Positions 20,627 through 30,911 of a DNA stretch of 64,000 nucleotides are shown here, one piece after another; position 1 is the first letter of the stretch; each line of letters begins with the position of its first letter. Location: the NCBI RefSeq assembly GCF_008086115.1, contig NZ_VSIY01000004.1, positions 186,001-250,000 on the forward strand. The letters are read 5' to 3'. Both the position numbers and the translations under genes were made by a program. Below the pieces are notes generated by a model, which worked only from the letters and a program-made list of their open reading frames with translations, ran no database searches and was not told where the DNA came from. The DNA comes from Maritimibacter fusiformis (GTDB lineage: Bacteria > Pseudomonadota > Alphaproteobacteria > Rhodobacterales > Rhodobacteraceae).

Positions 20627-20656
20627 TGTATCTGAGATACAGGAAAAAATTTTTCC
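20627..20656. promoter_or_regulatory. Two abutting palindromes upstream of ccoG
   Basis: TGTATCT-G-AGATACA (20627-20641) is followed at once by GGAAAAA-A-TTTTTCC (20642-20656), each with perfect 7-bp arms. They lie about 110-140 bp before the ccoG start and are much more A/T rich than their surroundings. Possible operator; factor unknown. Confidence 0.45.
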
Positions 20657-20687
20657 GGATGCGGCCCGCGGGCCGGGGTGCGACCCA

Positions 20688-20701
20688 TTGATCCATGTCA
20701 A
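20688..20701. promoter_or_regulatory. FNR-like box upstream of ccoG
   Basis: TTGAT-CCAT-GTCAA, one mismatch from the FNR consensus, 63 bp before the ccoG ATG. An FnrL site at the homologous rdxBHIS operon is expected from Rhodobacter. Confidence 0.75.
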
Positions 20702-20764
20702 TGCTGGCGTAAAAGGCGAATCTTAAAAGGAAGTTCAACGAGAAGGCCAGGATTGGATTCCGTA

Positions 20765-22198
20765 ATGCCAGCCGATTCCCCCCACGCCCCGGACAAGCTC
20801 TACGCGGCGCGCGAACCCGTCTTTCCCAAACAGGTGAAAGGCCTGTTTCGCTCGCTCAAGTGGTGGATCATGGGCATCACGCTGGGTATCTACTACCTGA
20901 CTCCTTGGATCCGCTGGGACCGGGGGCCGAACCTGCCCGATCAGGCGGTGCTGGTCGACCTCGCCAACCGGCGCTTTTTCTTTTTCTGGATCGAGATCTG
21001 GCCGCACGAATTCTATTTCATCGCCGGCCTGCTGATCATGGCCGGGCTGGGGCTGTTCCTGTTCACCTCGGCGCTGGGCCGGGTATGGTGCGGCTATGCC
21101 TGCCCACAGACGGTCTGGACCGACCTGTTCGTCATCGTCGAACGCTGGATCGAGGGCGACCGCAACGCCCGTGTGCGCCTGTGGAAGGCCAAGTGGGACG
21201 CGCGCAAGGTGCGGCTGCGGCTCACCAAATGGGCGATCTGGCTGCTGATCGCGCTGGCGACAGGCGGGGCCTGGGTGTTCTACTTCACCGACGCGCCGTC
21301 GCTGCTGGCCGATCTGGTGCGCTTCCAGGCGCATCCGATCGCTTATACCACCATCGCGATCCTGACCTTCACCACCTTCTTTTTCGGCGGCTTCGCCCGC
21401 GAACAGATCTGCATCTATGCCTGTCCCTGGCCGCGTATCCAGGCCGCGATGATGGACGAGGACACCATCACCATCGGCTATCGCGAATGGCGCGGCGAGC
21501 CGCGCGGCAAGCACCGCAAGGGCCCCGATGCCGACAAGCTGGGCGATTGCATCGACTGCATGGCCTGCGTCAACGTCTGCCCGATGGGCATCGACATCCG
21601 CGATGGCCAGCAGATGGCCTGCATCACCTGCGGCCTGTGCATCGACGCCTGCAACGAGATGATGGACAAGGTCGGCAAGCCGCGCGGGCTGATCGACTAC
21701 ATGGCGCTGAAGGATGAGGCCAGCGAACGCGCCGGCCAGACGGTGACCCACGTCAGCAAGCACATCCTGCGCCCCCGCACCATTCTCTATACCGTGCTCT
21801 GGGCGGCGGTGGGCGTCGGCCTGACGGTGGCGCTGTTCGTGCGGCCCGACATGCAGGTCACCCTGCACCCGGTGCGCAATCCCACCTATGTCACGCTGTC
21901 GGACGGGGCCATCCGCAACACCTACGAGGTCGGCGTGCGCAACATGCACGGCGATGAGCGCGCGTTCACGTTCTCGTTGCCCGAGGACAGCCCGCTGTCG
22001 ATCGCGCTGGAAGGACGGGACGATCTTGTGCTACTGGCTCCGGCAGATGCCGAGGCCAAGGTGCGCGTCTATGTGACCGCGCCCGCCGGCTCCGAGGCGG
22101 CGACGTCGGATCGCACCGACATTCGCATCTGGGTCGAGGATGAAGCCTCCGGCGACCGCGCCGCGCGCGACACCGTCTTTAACGGCAGGGGACAATGA
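20765..22198 (+). CDS. ccoG: cbb3 oxidase assembly protein CcoG (RdxB-like polyferredoxin, cupric reductase)
   Basis: Membrane polyferredoxin needed for copper handling during cbb3 oxidase assembly; family members reduce Cu(II). About five helices surround WCGYACPQTVWTDLF and QICIYACPWPR. A ferredoxin domain has two [4Fe-4S] motifs in CIDCMACVNVCP and CITCGLCIDACNEMM. The C-terminal periplasmic part resembles an immunoglobulin-like FixG domain. The ATG at 20765 (MPADSPHAPD) gives 477 aa; longer readings include the FNR box and are rejected. First gene of ccoGHIS. Confidence 0.96.
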   Translation: MPADSPHAPDKLYAAREPVFPKQVKGLFRSLKWWIMGITLGIYYLTPWIRWDRGPNLPDQAVLVDLANRRFFFFWIEIWPHEFYFIAGLLIMAGLGLFLFTSALGRVWCGYACPQTVWTDLFVIVERWIEGDRNARVRLWKAKWDARKVRLRLTKWAIWLLIALATGGAWVFYFTDAPSLLADLVRFQAHPIAYTTIAILTFTTFFFGGFAREQICIYACPWPRIQAAMMDEDTITIGYREWRGEPRGKHRKGPDADKLGDCIDCMACVNVCPMGIDIRDGQQMACITCGLCIDACNEMMDKVGKPRGLIDYMALKDEASERAGQTVTHVSKHILRPRTILYTVLWAAVGVGLTVALFVRPDMQVTLHPVRNPTYVTLSDGAIRNTYEVGVRNMHGDERAFTFSLPEDSPLSIALEGRDDLVLLAPADAEAKVRVYVTAPAGSEAATSDRTDIRIWVEDEASGDRAARDTVFNGRGQ

Positions 22199-22683
22199 CA
22201 ATGACTGAGGGCACCGCACCGGGCAAGGAACTGACCGGACGCAAGGTCTTGATCATCGCGGTCTCCGCGTTCTCGGTGATCATCGGCGTCAACCTGTTCA
22301 TGGCCTATTCCTCGATCAGCACCTTTCCGGGTCTGGAGGTTGCCAATTCCTACGTCGCTAGCCAGACCTTCGACGAGGATCGCGCCGCGCAGGAGGCGTT
22401 GGGCTGGAACGCGCTGGCCTCGGCCAGTGGCGACACGCTGCGCGTCGAGATCACGGACGCGGACGGTCTGCCCGCCGCCGTTGCCGAAATCGGCGGCCTG
22501 GTCGGCCGGACCACCGAACGCCAGCACGATCAGCCCCTGACCTTCACCCGCGCCCCCAGCGGTGCCCATGTCGCCGAGATCGAACCGCTCGCGCCGGGCA
22601 AATGGGAAGTCCGGCTCGAGGCCAGGGCCACCGACGGCACCCTGTTCCGGCAACGACTGATCCTGCGCCTGACCGAGGGATGA
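22195..22683 (+). CDS. ccoH: cbb3 oxidase assembly protein CcoH
   Basis: FixH-family assembly factor, 162 aa. It has a single N-terminal helix (VLIIAVSAFSVIIGVNLFMAY) and a periplasmic domain with the FixH segments VANSYVASQTFDEDRAAQ and APGKWEVRLEA. It overlaps ccoG by 4 bp (ATGA) and ends 3 bp before ccoI. CcoH interacts with CcoN during assembly. Confidence 0.94.
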   Translation: MTMTEGTAPGKELTGRKVLIIAVSAFSVIIGVNLFMAYSSISTFPGLEVANSYVASQTFDEDRAAQEALGWNALASASGDTLRVEITDADGLPAAVAEIGGLVGRTTERQHDQPLTFTRAPSGAHVAEIEPLAPGKWEVRLEARATDGTLFRQRLILRLTEG

Positions 22684-22686
22684 GCC

Positions 22687-24888
22687 GTGACCACGTCGAT
22701 GTCCGCCTGCCCGGCCTGTGCCGCCGCACCGCTGGCTGAACTTCAGTCCGGCGCGGGGTATCGCGGCAACGGGCGGGAGGCGCGCAAGATCATGCTGTCG
22801 CTGCCCACGGCGCACTGCGCCGCCTGCATCGTCGCGGTCGAGCAGGGGCTGGCGACCCGGCCCGGCGTGCGCTCGGCGCGGGTCAACCTGACCCTGAAAC
22901 GCGCCACCGTCGAAGCCGACGCCGACATCGAGCCCAAGGCACTCGCCGACTACCTCGGCAGCATCGGGTTCGAAGCCTATGAACTCGACGCCGGTGCGCT
23001 GTCCTCGACCACCACCGAGCGGCGCTCGCGCGACCTGATGATGCGCATGGGTGTGGCAGGGTTTGGCATGATGAACGTCATGCTCCTGTCGGTCGCGGTC
23101 TGGTCGGGGGCGTCGGACGCCACCCGCGACCTGTTCCACTGGGTGTCTGCCGGTATCGCCCTTCCGATCATCGCGTTCTCGGCCCAGCCCTTTTTCAAGA
23201 ACGCATGGGCCGCGCTGCGCGTCGGGCGGCTCAACATGGATGTGCCGATCTCGCTGGCGATCCTGCTGGCCGCCGGCATGTCGGTTTACGAGACCGCGCA
23301 TTCCGGGGAACACGCCTATTTCGACGCCGCGCTGTCGCTCACCTTCTTCCTGCTCGCGGGCCGCTTTCTCGATCACCGCACCCGTGCCGTGGCGCGCTCT
23401 GCCGCCGAGGAACTGACCGCGCTCGAGGTGCCGCGCGCCCATCGCCTGACTGTGGACGGAGGCGAAGAGGTCGTGGCGGTCAGCAAGATTGCGGTCGGTG
23501 ACCTGGTGCGCGTCGTGCCCGGCGCGCGGGTGCCGGTCGACGGCATGGTCGAGGAGGGCGAGAGCGAGATCGACCGCTCGCTCCTGACCGGCGAAAGCCT
23601 GCCCGCCTTTGCCGGTCCCGGCGCGATGGTCTCTGCCGGTGAGGTCAACCTGACCGGCCCGCTGACGCTGCGCGTCTCGGCGGCGGGTCAGGACACCGCG
23701 CTGCACCGCATGGCCGACCTTGTCGCCATCGCCGAGACCTCGCGCAACCGCTACACCTCGCTGGCCGACCGGGCGGCGCGGATCTATGCCCCCGCCGTGC
23801 ACCTGCTGGCGGCGGTGGCCTTCCTGGTCTGGCTCTGGATTTCCGGCGGCGATGTGCGCCTTTCGCTCAACATCGCCGTGGCGGTCCTGATCATCACCTG
23901 CCCCTGCGCGCTGGGCCTCGCCGTGCCCGCCGTCACCACCGCCGCGTCGGGGCGGATGTTCCGGCAGGGGATGCTGCTCAAGTCCGCCACCGCGATGGAG
24001 CGGCTGGCCGAGGTCGATCACGTTGTGTTCGACAAGACCGGCACGCTGACCGAGGGCAAGCCGGAAGTCGAGAACCGGGGCGATTTCGGCAAGCGCGAGC
24101 TTGAGGTGGCGCAGGCGCTGGCCCAAGGCTCGTCGCATCCTCTGGCCCAGGCGATCGCCCAGACCGGGGCCGAGGCCGGCATTCGGGCCGCCCGGATCGG
24201 CAAGGTCCGCGAAGTGCCGGGCCACGGGATCGAGGCGGATTGGCAGGGCCAGACCGTGCGTCTTGGCCGCGCCGAGTGGCTGGGGGCGACCCCGCTGGAC
24301 AAGACCGCTACCTGGCTCAGGATCGGTGATGCCCCGGCGCAGGCGTTCACCTTCCACGACGCCCTGCGCGACGGCGCCGCCGAAGCGGTCGCCGCATTGA
24401 AGGCGCAGGGTCTGCCGGTGACGCTGATCTCCGGCGACGTGCCCGCCGCCGTGGCTGACATTGCCGACCGGCTGGGCATCGAGGACGCCCGCGCCGGGAT
24501 GCTGCCCGAGGACAAGGTGGCGGTGATCGAGGGGCTGCGCGACGCGGGCCACAAGGTGCTGATGGTCGGTGACGGATTGAACGACACCGCCGCCCTTGCC
24601 GCCGCTCACGTCTCGATCTCGCCCGCCTCGGCGCTCGAGGCAACGCGGGTGGTGTCCGACATCGTGCTGCTGGGCCAGACACTGGCGCCGCTTGGCGGAT
24701 CGGTCAAGCTGGCGCGCGCGGCCACGCGCCGGATCAAGGAAAACTTCGGCATCGCCGCCGCCTATAACGCGGTGGCGATTCCGGTGGCACTTCTGGGCTT
24801 CGCCACGCCGCTGGCCGCAGCACTGGCGATGTCGTTCTCGTCGATCACGGTGTCACTCAATGCGCTGCGGCTGAGGGGGCGGACATGA
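22687..24888 (+). CDS. ccoI: Copper-transporting P1B-type ATPase CcoI
   Basis: Inner-membrane copper ATPase of the CopA2/FixI type, which supplies copper to the cbb3 oxidase. The N terminus has CPACAAAP, then a heavy-metal domain with HCAAC (Cys44, Cys47). The transmembrane metal site is CPC (Cys405-Cys407), the phosphorylation motif is DKTGT (Asp449), and the hinge is GDGLNDTAAL. Length 733 aa. The start is GTG at 22687, 3 bp after ccoH. Its stop overlaps the ccoS start. Confidence 0.95.
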   Translation: MTTSMSACPACAAAPLAELQSGAGYRGNGREARKIMLSLPTAHCAACIVAVEQGLATRPGVRSARVNLTLKRATVEADADIEPKALADYLGSIGFEAYELDAGALSSTTTERRSRDLMMRMGVAGFGMMNVMLLSVAVWSGASDATRDLFHWVSAGIALPIIAFSAQPFFKNAWAALRVGRLNMDVPISLAILLAAGMSVYETAHSGEHAYFDAALSLTFFLLAGRFLDHRTRAVARSAAEELTALEVPRAHRLTVDGGEEVVAVSKIAVGDLVRVVPGARVPVDGMVEEGESEIDRSLLTGESLPAFAGPGAMVSAGEVNLTGPLTLRVSAAGQDTALHRMADLVAIAETSRNRYTSLADRAARIYAPAVHLLAAVAFLVWLWISGGDVRLSLNIAVAVLIITCPCALGLAVPAVTTAASGRMFRQGMLLKSATAMERLAEVDHVVFDKTGTLTEGKPEVENRGDFGKRELEVAQALAQGSSHPLAQAIAQTGAEAGIRAARIGKVREVPGHGIEADWQGQTVRLGRAEWLGATPLDKTATWLRIGDAPAQAFTFHDALRDGAAEAVAALKAQGLPVTLISGDVPAAVADIADRLGIEDARAGMLPEDKVAVIEGLRDAGHKVLMVGDGLNDTAALAAAHVSISPASALEATRVVSDIVLLGQTLAPLGGSVKLARAATRRIKENFGIAAAYNAVAIPVALLGFATPLAAALAMSFSSITVSLNALRLRGRT

Positions 24889-25046
24889 ACGTCTTGGTCT
24901 ATCTCATCCCGGTGTCGCTGCTCTTGGGCGGTCTGGGGCTGGCGTTCTTTTTCTGGACGCTGAAATCCAGCCAGTATGACGACCCCGAGGGCGATGCCCG
25001 CCGCATCCTGACCGACCGTTACGACGACGCGCCGCCCGAGGACTGA
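24885..25046 (+). CDS. ccoS: cbb3 oxidase maturation protein CcoS
   Basis: A 53-aa single-helix protein needed for cofactor insertion into CcoN. The helix VYLIPVSLLLGGLGLAFFFW is followed by the hallmark LKSSQYDDPEGDARRIL. The ATG overlaps the ccoI stop (ATGA), as usual for the last gene of ccoGHIS. The next gene is convergent, 3 bp away. Confidence 0.94.
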   Translation: MNVLVYLIPVSLLLGGLGLAFFFWTLKSSQYDDPEGDARRILTDRYDDAPPED

Positions 25047-25049
25047 GCG

Positions 25050-26240
25050 TCAGAGAAACGTCCGCTCGACAAACCACCACACCCCCATCACCGCGATGCC
25101 CGCCGAGGCGGGCACCGCGATGCGCGCGCGATACCAGGGCTTTTGCCCGAACCATAGGCCGACCGACAGGAAGGCCACGAGGATGATGGTGAGTTGCCCA
25201 AGTTCCACGCCGATGTTGAAGGCGATCAGGCTGGCCAGGAAATGACCGGGGCTTAGGCCGATATCGCCCAGCACCGAGGCAAACCCCAGCCCGTGCAGCA
25301 GCCCGAAACCGAACACCACCGCCACCCGCAAGCGGCTGATCCTTCGGTGAAAGATGTTCTCGACCGCGACATAGGCAATCGACAAGGCGATCAGCGGTTC
25401 GACGATGCCGGCGGGCACCGAGACGATGCCCAACGTCGCCAGCGCCAGTGTCAGCGTATGCGCGGCGGTAAAGGCGGTGACCTGATAGAGCAGCGGGCGC
25501 AGCTTGAGCGAAAAGAAGAACAGCCCCAGCACGAACAGGATATGGTCGAGCCCCTTGGGCAGGATGTGCTGAAACCCGGTCCAGACATACTTCGCGAAAC
25601 TCGCCAGCGCGGTTTCCTGCGCCGCACCTGTCCGGGGCATCGGCGCCGAGATCGCGCCGCCATCGAGAAAGGCCGAATAGGGGTCTTCCCCCTCGGCCAG
25701 CACCGCCCCTTGCTGGCGCAGGATCAGCGGGCCGTAATGCGCCACCCAGCCGACCGTGACCGGCGTGTCATCGGGTGGAAGGTCAGCCACCACGACAAGC
25801 CGGGTCTGGCGCGGCAGGCTGGCGTCCTCTGCGTCGGCCACGCTTGCCGTGACGAGCGCCGGGACAAGCGCGGTGTCGCCGACCGCAATACGAAACCCCG
25901 TCGCCAGCCGGTTCCATTCCGCCTGAACCAGCGCCTCAACCTCATCCGGCGGCAGCGCCCGCAACTTGTCGTAGTCCTCTGCGCGCGGCGAGGCGTTGGT
26001 GTCGGTGACCGACGACAGATCGACCCCGGCCAGCCACGCCTCCGCAGGCACGGTGGCGACGATTTCGACCCGCTCCGGCGTGACCGTCACATCGGCAATC
26101 GCCGGGTTCACCTCGTGCGCCAGTGCACCCCGTGCGAAGGCGCCCAGCAGGATCACAAAGGCGGCAACCCTCCGGGCCAGCCTTGACAGGCGGCGCACCT
26201 GTGACAGGCTCGCGCCGCCCGCAGCTTCAGGATGGCCCAT
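25050..26240 (-). CDS. HupE/UreJ-family membrane protein
   Basis: A 396-aa protein with signal sequence, an N-terminal periplasmic domain of about 190 residues (AHEVNPAIADVTVTPERVEI onward) and a C-terminal HupE/UreJ_2 membrane domain of about six helices. The membrane part shows GLDHILFVLGLF, TLTLALATLG and FGLLHGLGFASVLGD, which contain the conserved His residues. Family members are predicted nickel or other metal permeases. AAGGAG precedes the ATG at 26240. That ATG overlaps the divergent DUF4198 start by two bases, so a downstream start is also possible. It follows the copper-dependent cco block. Confidence 0.85.
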   Translation of the reverse strand: MGHPEAAGGASLSQVRRLSRLARRVAAFVILLGAFARGALAHEVNPAIADVTVTPERVEIVATVPAEAWLAGVDLSSVTDTNASPRAEDYDKLRALPPDEVEALVQAEWNRLATGFRIAVGDTALVPALVTASVADAEDASLPRQTRLVVVADLPPDDTPVTVGWVAHYGPLILRQQGAVLAEGEDPYSAFLDGGAISAPMPRTGAAQETALASFAKYVWTGFQHILPKGLDHILFVLGLFFFSLKLRPLLYQVTAFTAAHTLTLALATLGIVSVPAGIVEPLIALSIAYVAVENIFHRRISRLRVAVVFGFGLLHGLGFASVLGDIGLSPGHFLASLIAFNIGVELGQLTIILVAFLSVGLWFGQKPWYRARIAVPASAGIAVMGVWWFVERTFL

Positions 26241-27042
26241 GCGTCTTCTCCTTGCCCTCGCCGCCAGCCTTGGCCTTGCCGCGCCCGCCGCCGCGCATGA
26301 ATTCTGGATCGCGCCGAAGGCATTTCAGGTCGCCCCCGGCGGCCCCGTCATCGCCGATCTGCGCGTCGGGTCGGAGTTCGTGGGCACGGCGCAGAGCTAT
26401 TTTCCCCAACGTTTTGAACGCTTCGAGGTCAGGATGGGGGAAACCACGATCCCTGTCGAGGGCCGCCTGGGTGACATTCCCGCGATGGACATGGCGCTGG
26501 CGGGCGAAGGGCTGGCAGTGATCGTGCACCAGACCGCCCCCCTGACCCTGCAATACGCAACTCGCGCCCTGTTCGAGGGCTTCGTGGCCCACAAGGATCT
26601 GGGCGACGTTCTGGCACGCCATGCCGCGCGCGGGCTGCCGGAGCTTGAGTTCCGCGAGGCCTACACGCGCTATGCCAAGGCGCTGGTGGCGGTGGGTGAC
26701 GGGCAGGGGGCGGATGCCGAGGTCGGGTTGCTGACCGAGATCGTGGCGCTGGCCAATCCCTATACTGATGATCCGTCAGGCGGCTTTCCGGTGCGTGTGC
26801 TCTATCAGGGCGCGCCGCGCGGCGACGCGCAGGTGGAACTCTTCGCCCGCGATGCTGCAGGCGCGGTCACGATCACCTATCACCGCACCGACGACACCGG
26901 CGAGGTGATCCTGCCGGTCGCCCCGGCGACGGACTACCTTGTCGATGCGGTGGTGATGGAAGACACCGGCAATGATGACCCGAAAGCCGGACCGGTGTGG
27001 CATTCGGCCTGGGCCTCGCTCACATTCCGGACGCCCGGTTGA
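26239..27042 (+). CDS. Exported DUF4198-family protein
   Basis: A 267-aa periplasmic protein with a clean signal peptide (LLLALAASLGLAAPAAA) cleaved before HEFWIAP. That mature N terminus HEFW is a hallmark of DUF4198 proteins, which are often encoded with metal-uptake genes; the N-terminal His could bind metal. The C-terminal half looks like a beta-sandwich (VRVLYQGAPRGDAQVELF). AGGA lies upstream of ATG 26239. It is divergent from the HupE/UreJ gene with overlapping start codons, suggesting a functional pair. Its 3' end overlaps the convergent esterase gene by 23 bp. Confidence 0.8.
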   Translation: MRLLLALAASLGLAAPAAAHEFWIAPKAFQVAPGGPVIADLRVGSEFVGTAQSYFPQRFERFEVRMGETTIPVEGRLGDIPAMDMALAGEGLAVIVHQTAPLTLQYATRALFEGFVAHKDLGDVLARHAARGLPELEFREAYTRYAKALVAVGDGQGADAEVGLLTEIVALANPYTDDPSGGFPVRVLYQGAPRGDAQVELFARDAAGAVTITYHRTDDTGEVILPVAPATDYLVDAVVMEDTGNDDPKAGPVWHSAWASLTFRTPG

Positions 27043-27707
27043 TGAGGTCCAGCACCGCCGGCCCCATCCGGTCCACGATCAGCGTTACGCCCTCGGCATT
27101 CGGATGAATTCCGTCGTCTTGCAGATAGTCGCGCAACGCCTGCGCCCGATCGTCGAGTTCCACCAGCCCTTGCAGGAATTGCGGAAAGTAGCCGACGCCA
27201 TGCGCCTCGGCCAATTCCCCATAGAGCCGGTCGAACTCGTCCTTGTAGCTGGTGCCGAAATTTCCCGTCGCCTCCATCCCGACCAGAAGCGCCGGCAACC
27301 CGGCCTCACCGATCACCGTCAGGATGGTGTCGAGGTTGGCGTGCGTCTCGGCCGGGTCGATGCCGCGCAACAGGTCATTGCCGCCAAGCGCCACGATCAC
27401 CGCGTCGATGTCGTCGGTCAGCGACCACGCGATCCGCGCCGCACCGCCCGCCGTGGTGTCGCCCGAGACGCCGCCGTTGATCACCTCGACCTCCGCCCCT
27501 TCCGCCTCGAGCCAGCTTTCCAGTTGCGAAACAAATCCATCCTCGGGGTCCAGCCCGTAGCCTTGGGTAAGGCTGTCGCCAAAGGCCAGCAGCGTCACCG
27601 GCTCGGCCATCACCGGCAACGCCAGCAAACTGATTGCCGCAGCCGTCTTGGATAGACGCCCAAACCGCCTAGATGCTGATGACACAATCGAAAAGAAAGC
27701 CCCGCCC

Positions 27708-27709
<2 letters not shown>
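27020..27709 (-). CDS. Exported SGNH-hydrolase esterase/lysophospholipase (TesA type)
   Basis: Periplasmic GDSL/SGNH esterase of 229 aa. Block I FGDSLTQGYG carries the catalytic Ser, block II is NGGVSGDT, block III is LGGNDLL and block V is DGIHPN with Asp and His. A signal sequence (LSKTAAAISLLALPVMA) precedes the mature part. Divergence from a ybbA-ybbP pair matches the E. coli tesA-ybbA-ybbP arrangement, which supports the TesA assignment. The ATG at 27709 overlaps the ybbA start; a GTG at 27685 is an alternative. Confidence 0.88.
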
Positions 27710-28375
<666 letters not shown>

Positions 28376-28379
<4 letters not shown>

Positions 28380-30904
28380 GCTTGTCCGTCGCAGCCCGCA
28401 TCGCCCGGCGCGAATTGCGCGGTGGCCTCAAGGGCTTTCGCATCTTCCTCGCCTGCCTCGCGCTGGGCGTCGCGGCCATCGCGGCGGTCGGCAGCGTGCG
28501 CACCGCGATCGAGGCCGGTCTGGCAGCGCAGGGGGCCGAGATTCTGGGCGGCGATGCGGCGATCGAACTGACCTATCGGCGCGCCAGCGACGACGAGCGC
28601 GCCTTCTTCGACGGGCTGGCCGATGCGGTGTCCGAAGTGATCGACTTTCGCTCGATGGCGCAACTGCCGGATGGCTCCGACCGGGCGCTGACGCAGGTCA
28701 AGGCGGTGGATGACAACTGGCCGCTCTACGGCGCGCCGGTTCTGTCGCCAGACATGCCGCTGGATCGGGCGCTGGACGGGCAGGGGGGCACGCCCGGCGC
28801 GGTGATGGACCCGCTGCTGATCGCCCGGCTGGACCTGACCATCGGCGACATTTTCACGCTGGGCGATCAGAGCTTCATCCTGACCGCGGCACTGGAACAC
28901 GAACCCGACAACGCCACCGCCGGTTTCGGCTTTGGCCCGCGCACGCTGGTGCGCACCGAGGCGCTGGCGGCCTCGGGACTGATCCGCGAAGGCACCTTGT
29001 TTGATGCCGAGTACCGCCTGCGCCTGCCGCCCGGCACCGATCTGGATGCGACCGAACAGGCGGTGAAAACCCGGCTGGAAGGTTCCGGCCCGCGCTGGCG
29101 CGATTCGCGCAAGGGTGCTCCGGGGATCAGTCAGGCGGTCGAGCGGTTGGGCAGCTTTCTGGTGCTGGTCGGGCTTGCCGGGCTGGCGGTCGGTGGCGTC
29201 GGCATCTCGGCGGCGGTGCGCGCCTATCTCGACGAGAAAACCGCGACAATCGCCACGCTCAAGACCCTCGGCGCGACCTCGCGCACCATATTCCTCAGCT
29301 ACGCGATGCAGATCGGCGCGCTGACGCTGCTCGGCATCGTCCTCGGCCTCGCGCTGGGCGCGGCGCTGCCCATCGCATTCGGCCCGTTGATCGCGAACGC
29401 CCTGCCTGTTCCCGCCCGGATCGGGCTCTATCCCGCACCGCTGGCCCAGGCCGCGCTCTATGGCCTGATCGCCGCAGCACTCTTCACGCTCTGGCCGCTG
29501 GCCCGCACCGAGGACGTGCGCGCTGCGGCCCTGTTTCGCGATGGTGTCACCGCCACCCGCCCCTGGCCCGCGCCGCGCTACCTGACCGCCACCGCCGTCC
29601 TGCTGGCCGCGCTGGTCGGTCTTGCGGCGTGGTTCGCGGCGGTCGCGGCGCTGGCGCTCTGGGCGGCGGCGGGCATCTTCGCGGCCTTCCTCATGCTGGT
29701 CGTGGCCGGCATCGCCGTGCGCCGGTTGTCGCGCCGCCTTGCCCGCGCCAGGGTGTTGCGCGGGCGGCCAACGCTGCGCATGGCGCTGGCCTCGGTCGGC
29801 GGGCCGGGCAACGAGGCCGCTTCGGTGGTGCTGTCGCTGGGCCTTGGCCTGTCGGTCCTGGCCGCCGTCGGGCAGATCGACACCAACCTGCGCGGTGCCA
29901 TCGCCCGCGAACTTCCCGCCATCGCGCCAAGTTTTTTCGTGCTCGACATCCAGTCCGACCAGATCGACGCGGTGCGCGAACGTGTCACCACCGACCCCGG
30001 CGTGACCCGGATGGATGCGGCGCCAATGCTGCGCGGCGTCATCACCAAGATCAACGGCCGCCCGGCATCCGAGGTCGGCGGCAATCACTGGGCGCTGCGC
30101 GGCGACCGGGGCGTGACCTATTCCGACAGCCTGCCGGAACGTACCAAACTGACCGAAGGCGAATGGTGGCCCGTTGACTACACCGGCGACCCGCTCATCA
30201 GCTTTTCCGCCAATGAGGCACATGAGATCGGCTTGAAGCTCGGCGACACGATGGCAGTCAACATCCTCGGGCGCGAGATCACCGGCACGATCGCCAGTTT
30301 CCGCGAGGTCGATTTCACCACCGCCGGCATGGGGTTCACCATCGCGATGGACCCCGCCGCACTTGCCGGTGCGCCGCATAGCTGGATCGCCACCGTTTAC
30401 GCAGAACCCGAGGCCGAACCGGCGCTGCTGCGCGACCTGTCGCGCGCCAACCCCAATATCACGGTCATCTCGGTGCGTGATGCCATCGGGCAGGTGACCG
30501 ACCTGATGGGCCAGGTCGTCGCCGCCATCACCTACGGCGCGCTGGTGACGCTGGTGACCGGCGGCGTGGTCCTGATCGGGGCGGCGGCAGCGGGCGAACG
30601 CGCGCGCACCTATGAGGCGGCAGTGCTGAAAACGCTGGGTGCGGCGCGGCGCACCGTGCTGGCCAACTTCGCCCTGCGCTCGGCCATCCTCGGTGCGGCG
30701 GCGGGGGTTGTCGCGGTCTTTGCCGGCGGTCTGGCTGGCTGGGCGGTGTCGCATTTCGTGATGGAGACCGATTTCGTCTTCAACCTGCCCTCGGCCCTGA
30801 TGATCGTGACCGGCGGCGTGCTGGCGACGCTGATCGCCGGGCTGGCCTTCGCGTGGCGGCCGCTGGCGGCCCGCCCGGCGCAGGTGCTTCGGGCGCGGGA
30901 ATAG
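28376..30904 (+). CDS. ybbP: YbbP-type FtsX-family ABC transporter permease
   Basis: An 842-aa permease with two FtsX modules and about ten helices, matching the E. coli YbbP layout. The first helix is FRIFLACLALGVAAIAAVGS. Large periplasmic domains lie after helix 1 and in the second half. FtsX-type coupling segments follow (TATIATLKTLGATSRTIF and TYEAAVLKTLGAARRTV). It overlaps ybbA by 4 bp, and the next gene is convergent 7 bp away. Confidence 0.92.
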
Positions 30905-30911
30905 CCCCGCC

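Larger units (their letters stand above)
20277..20764. other. 488-bp intergenic region between ccoP and ccoG
   Basis: No plausible gene is seen. It holds, in order, a direct repeat copy with hairpin, an intrinsic terminator, a second GC-rich hairpin (20428-20455), the second repeat copy, two abutting palindromes (20627-20656), an FNR-like box (20688-20701) and the ccoG leader. The individual elements are listed separately. Confidence 0.7.

Noticed and set aside
22069-24609. Long open frame (846 codons) opposite ccoH/ccoI
   Set aside because: Shadow of the copper ATPase gene with low-complexity Gly/Arg/His product.
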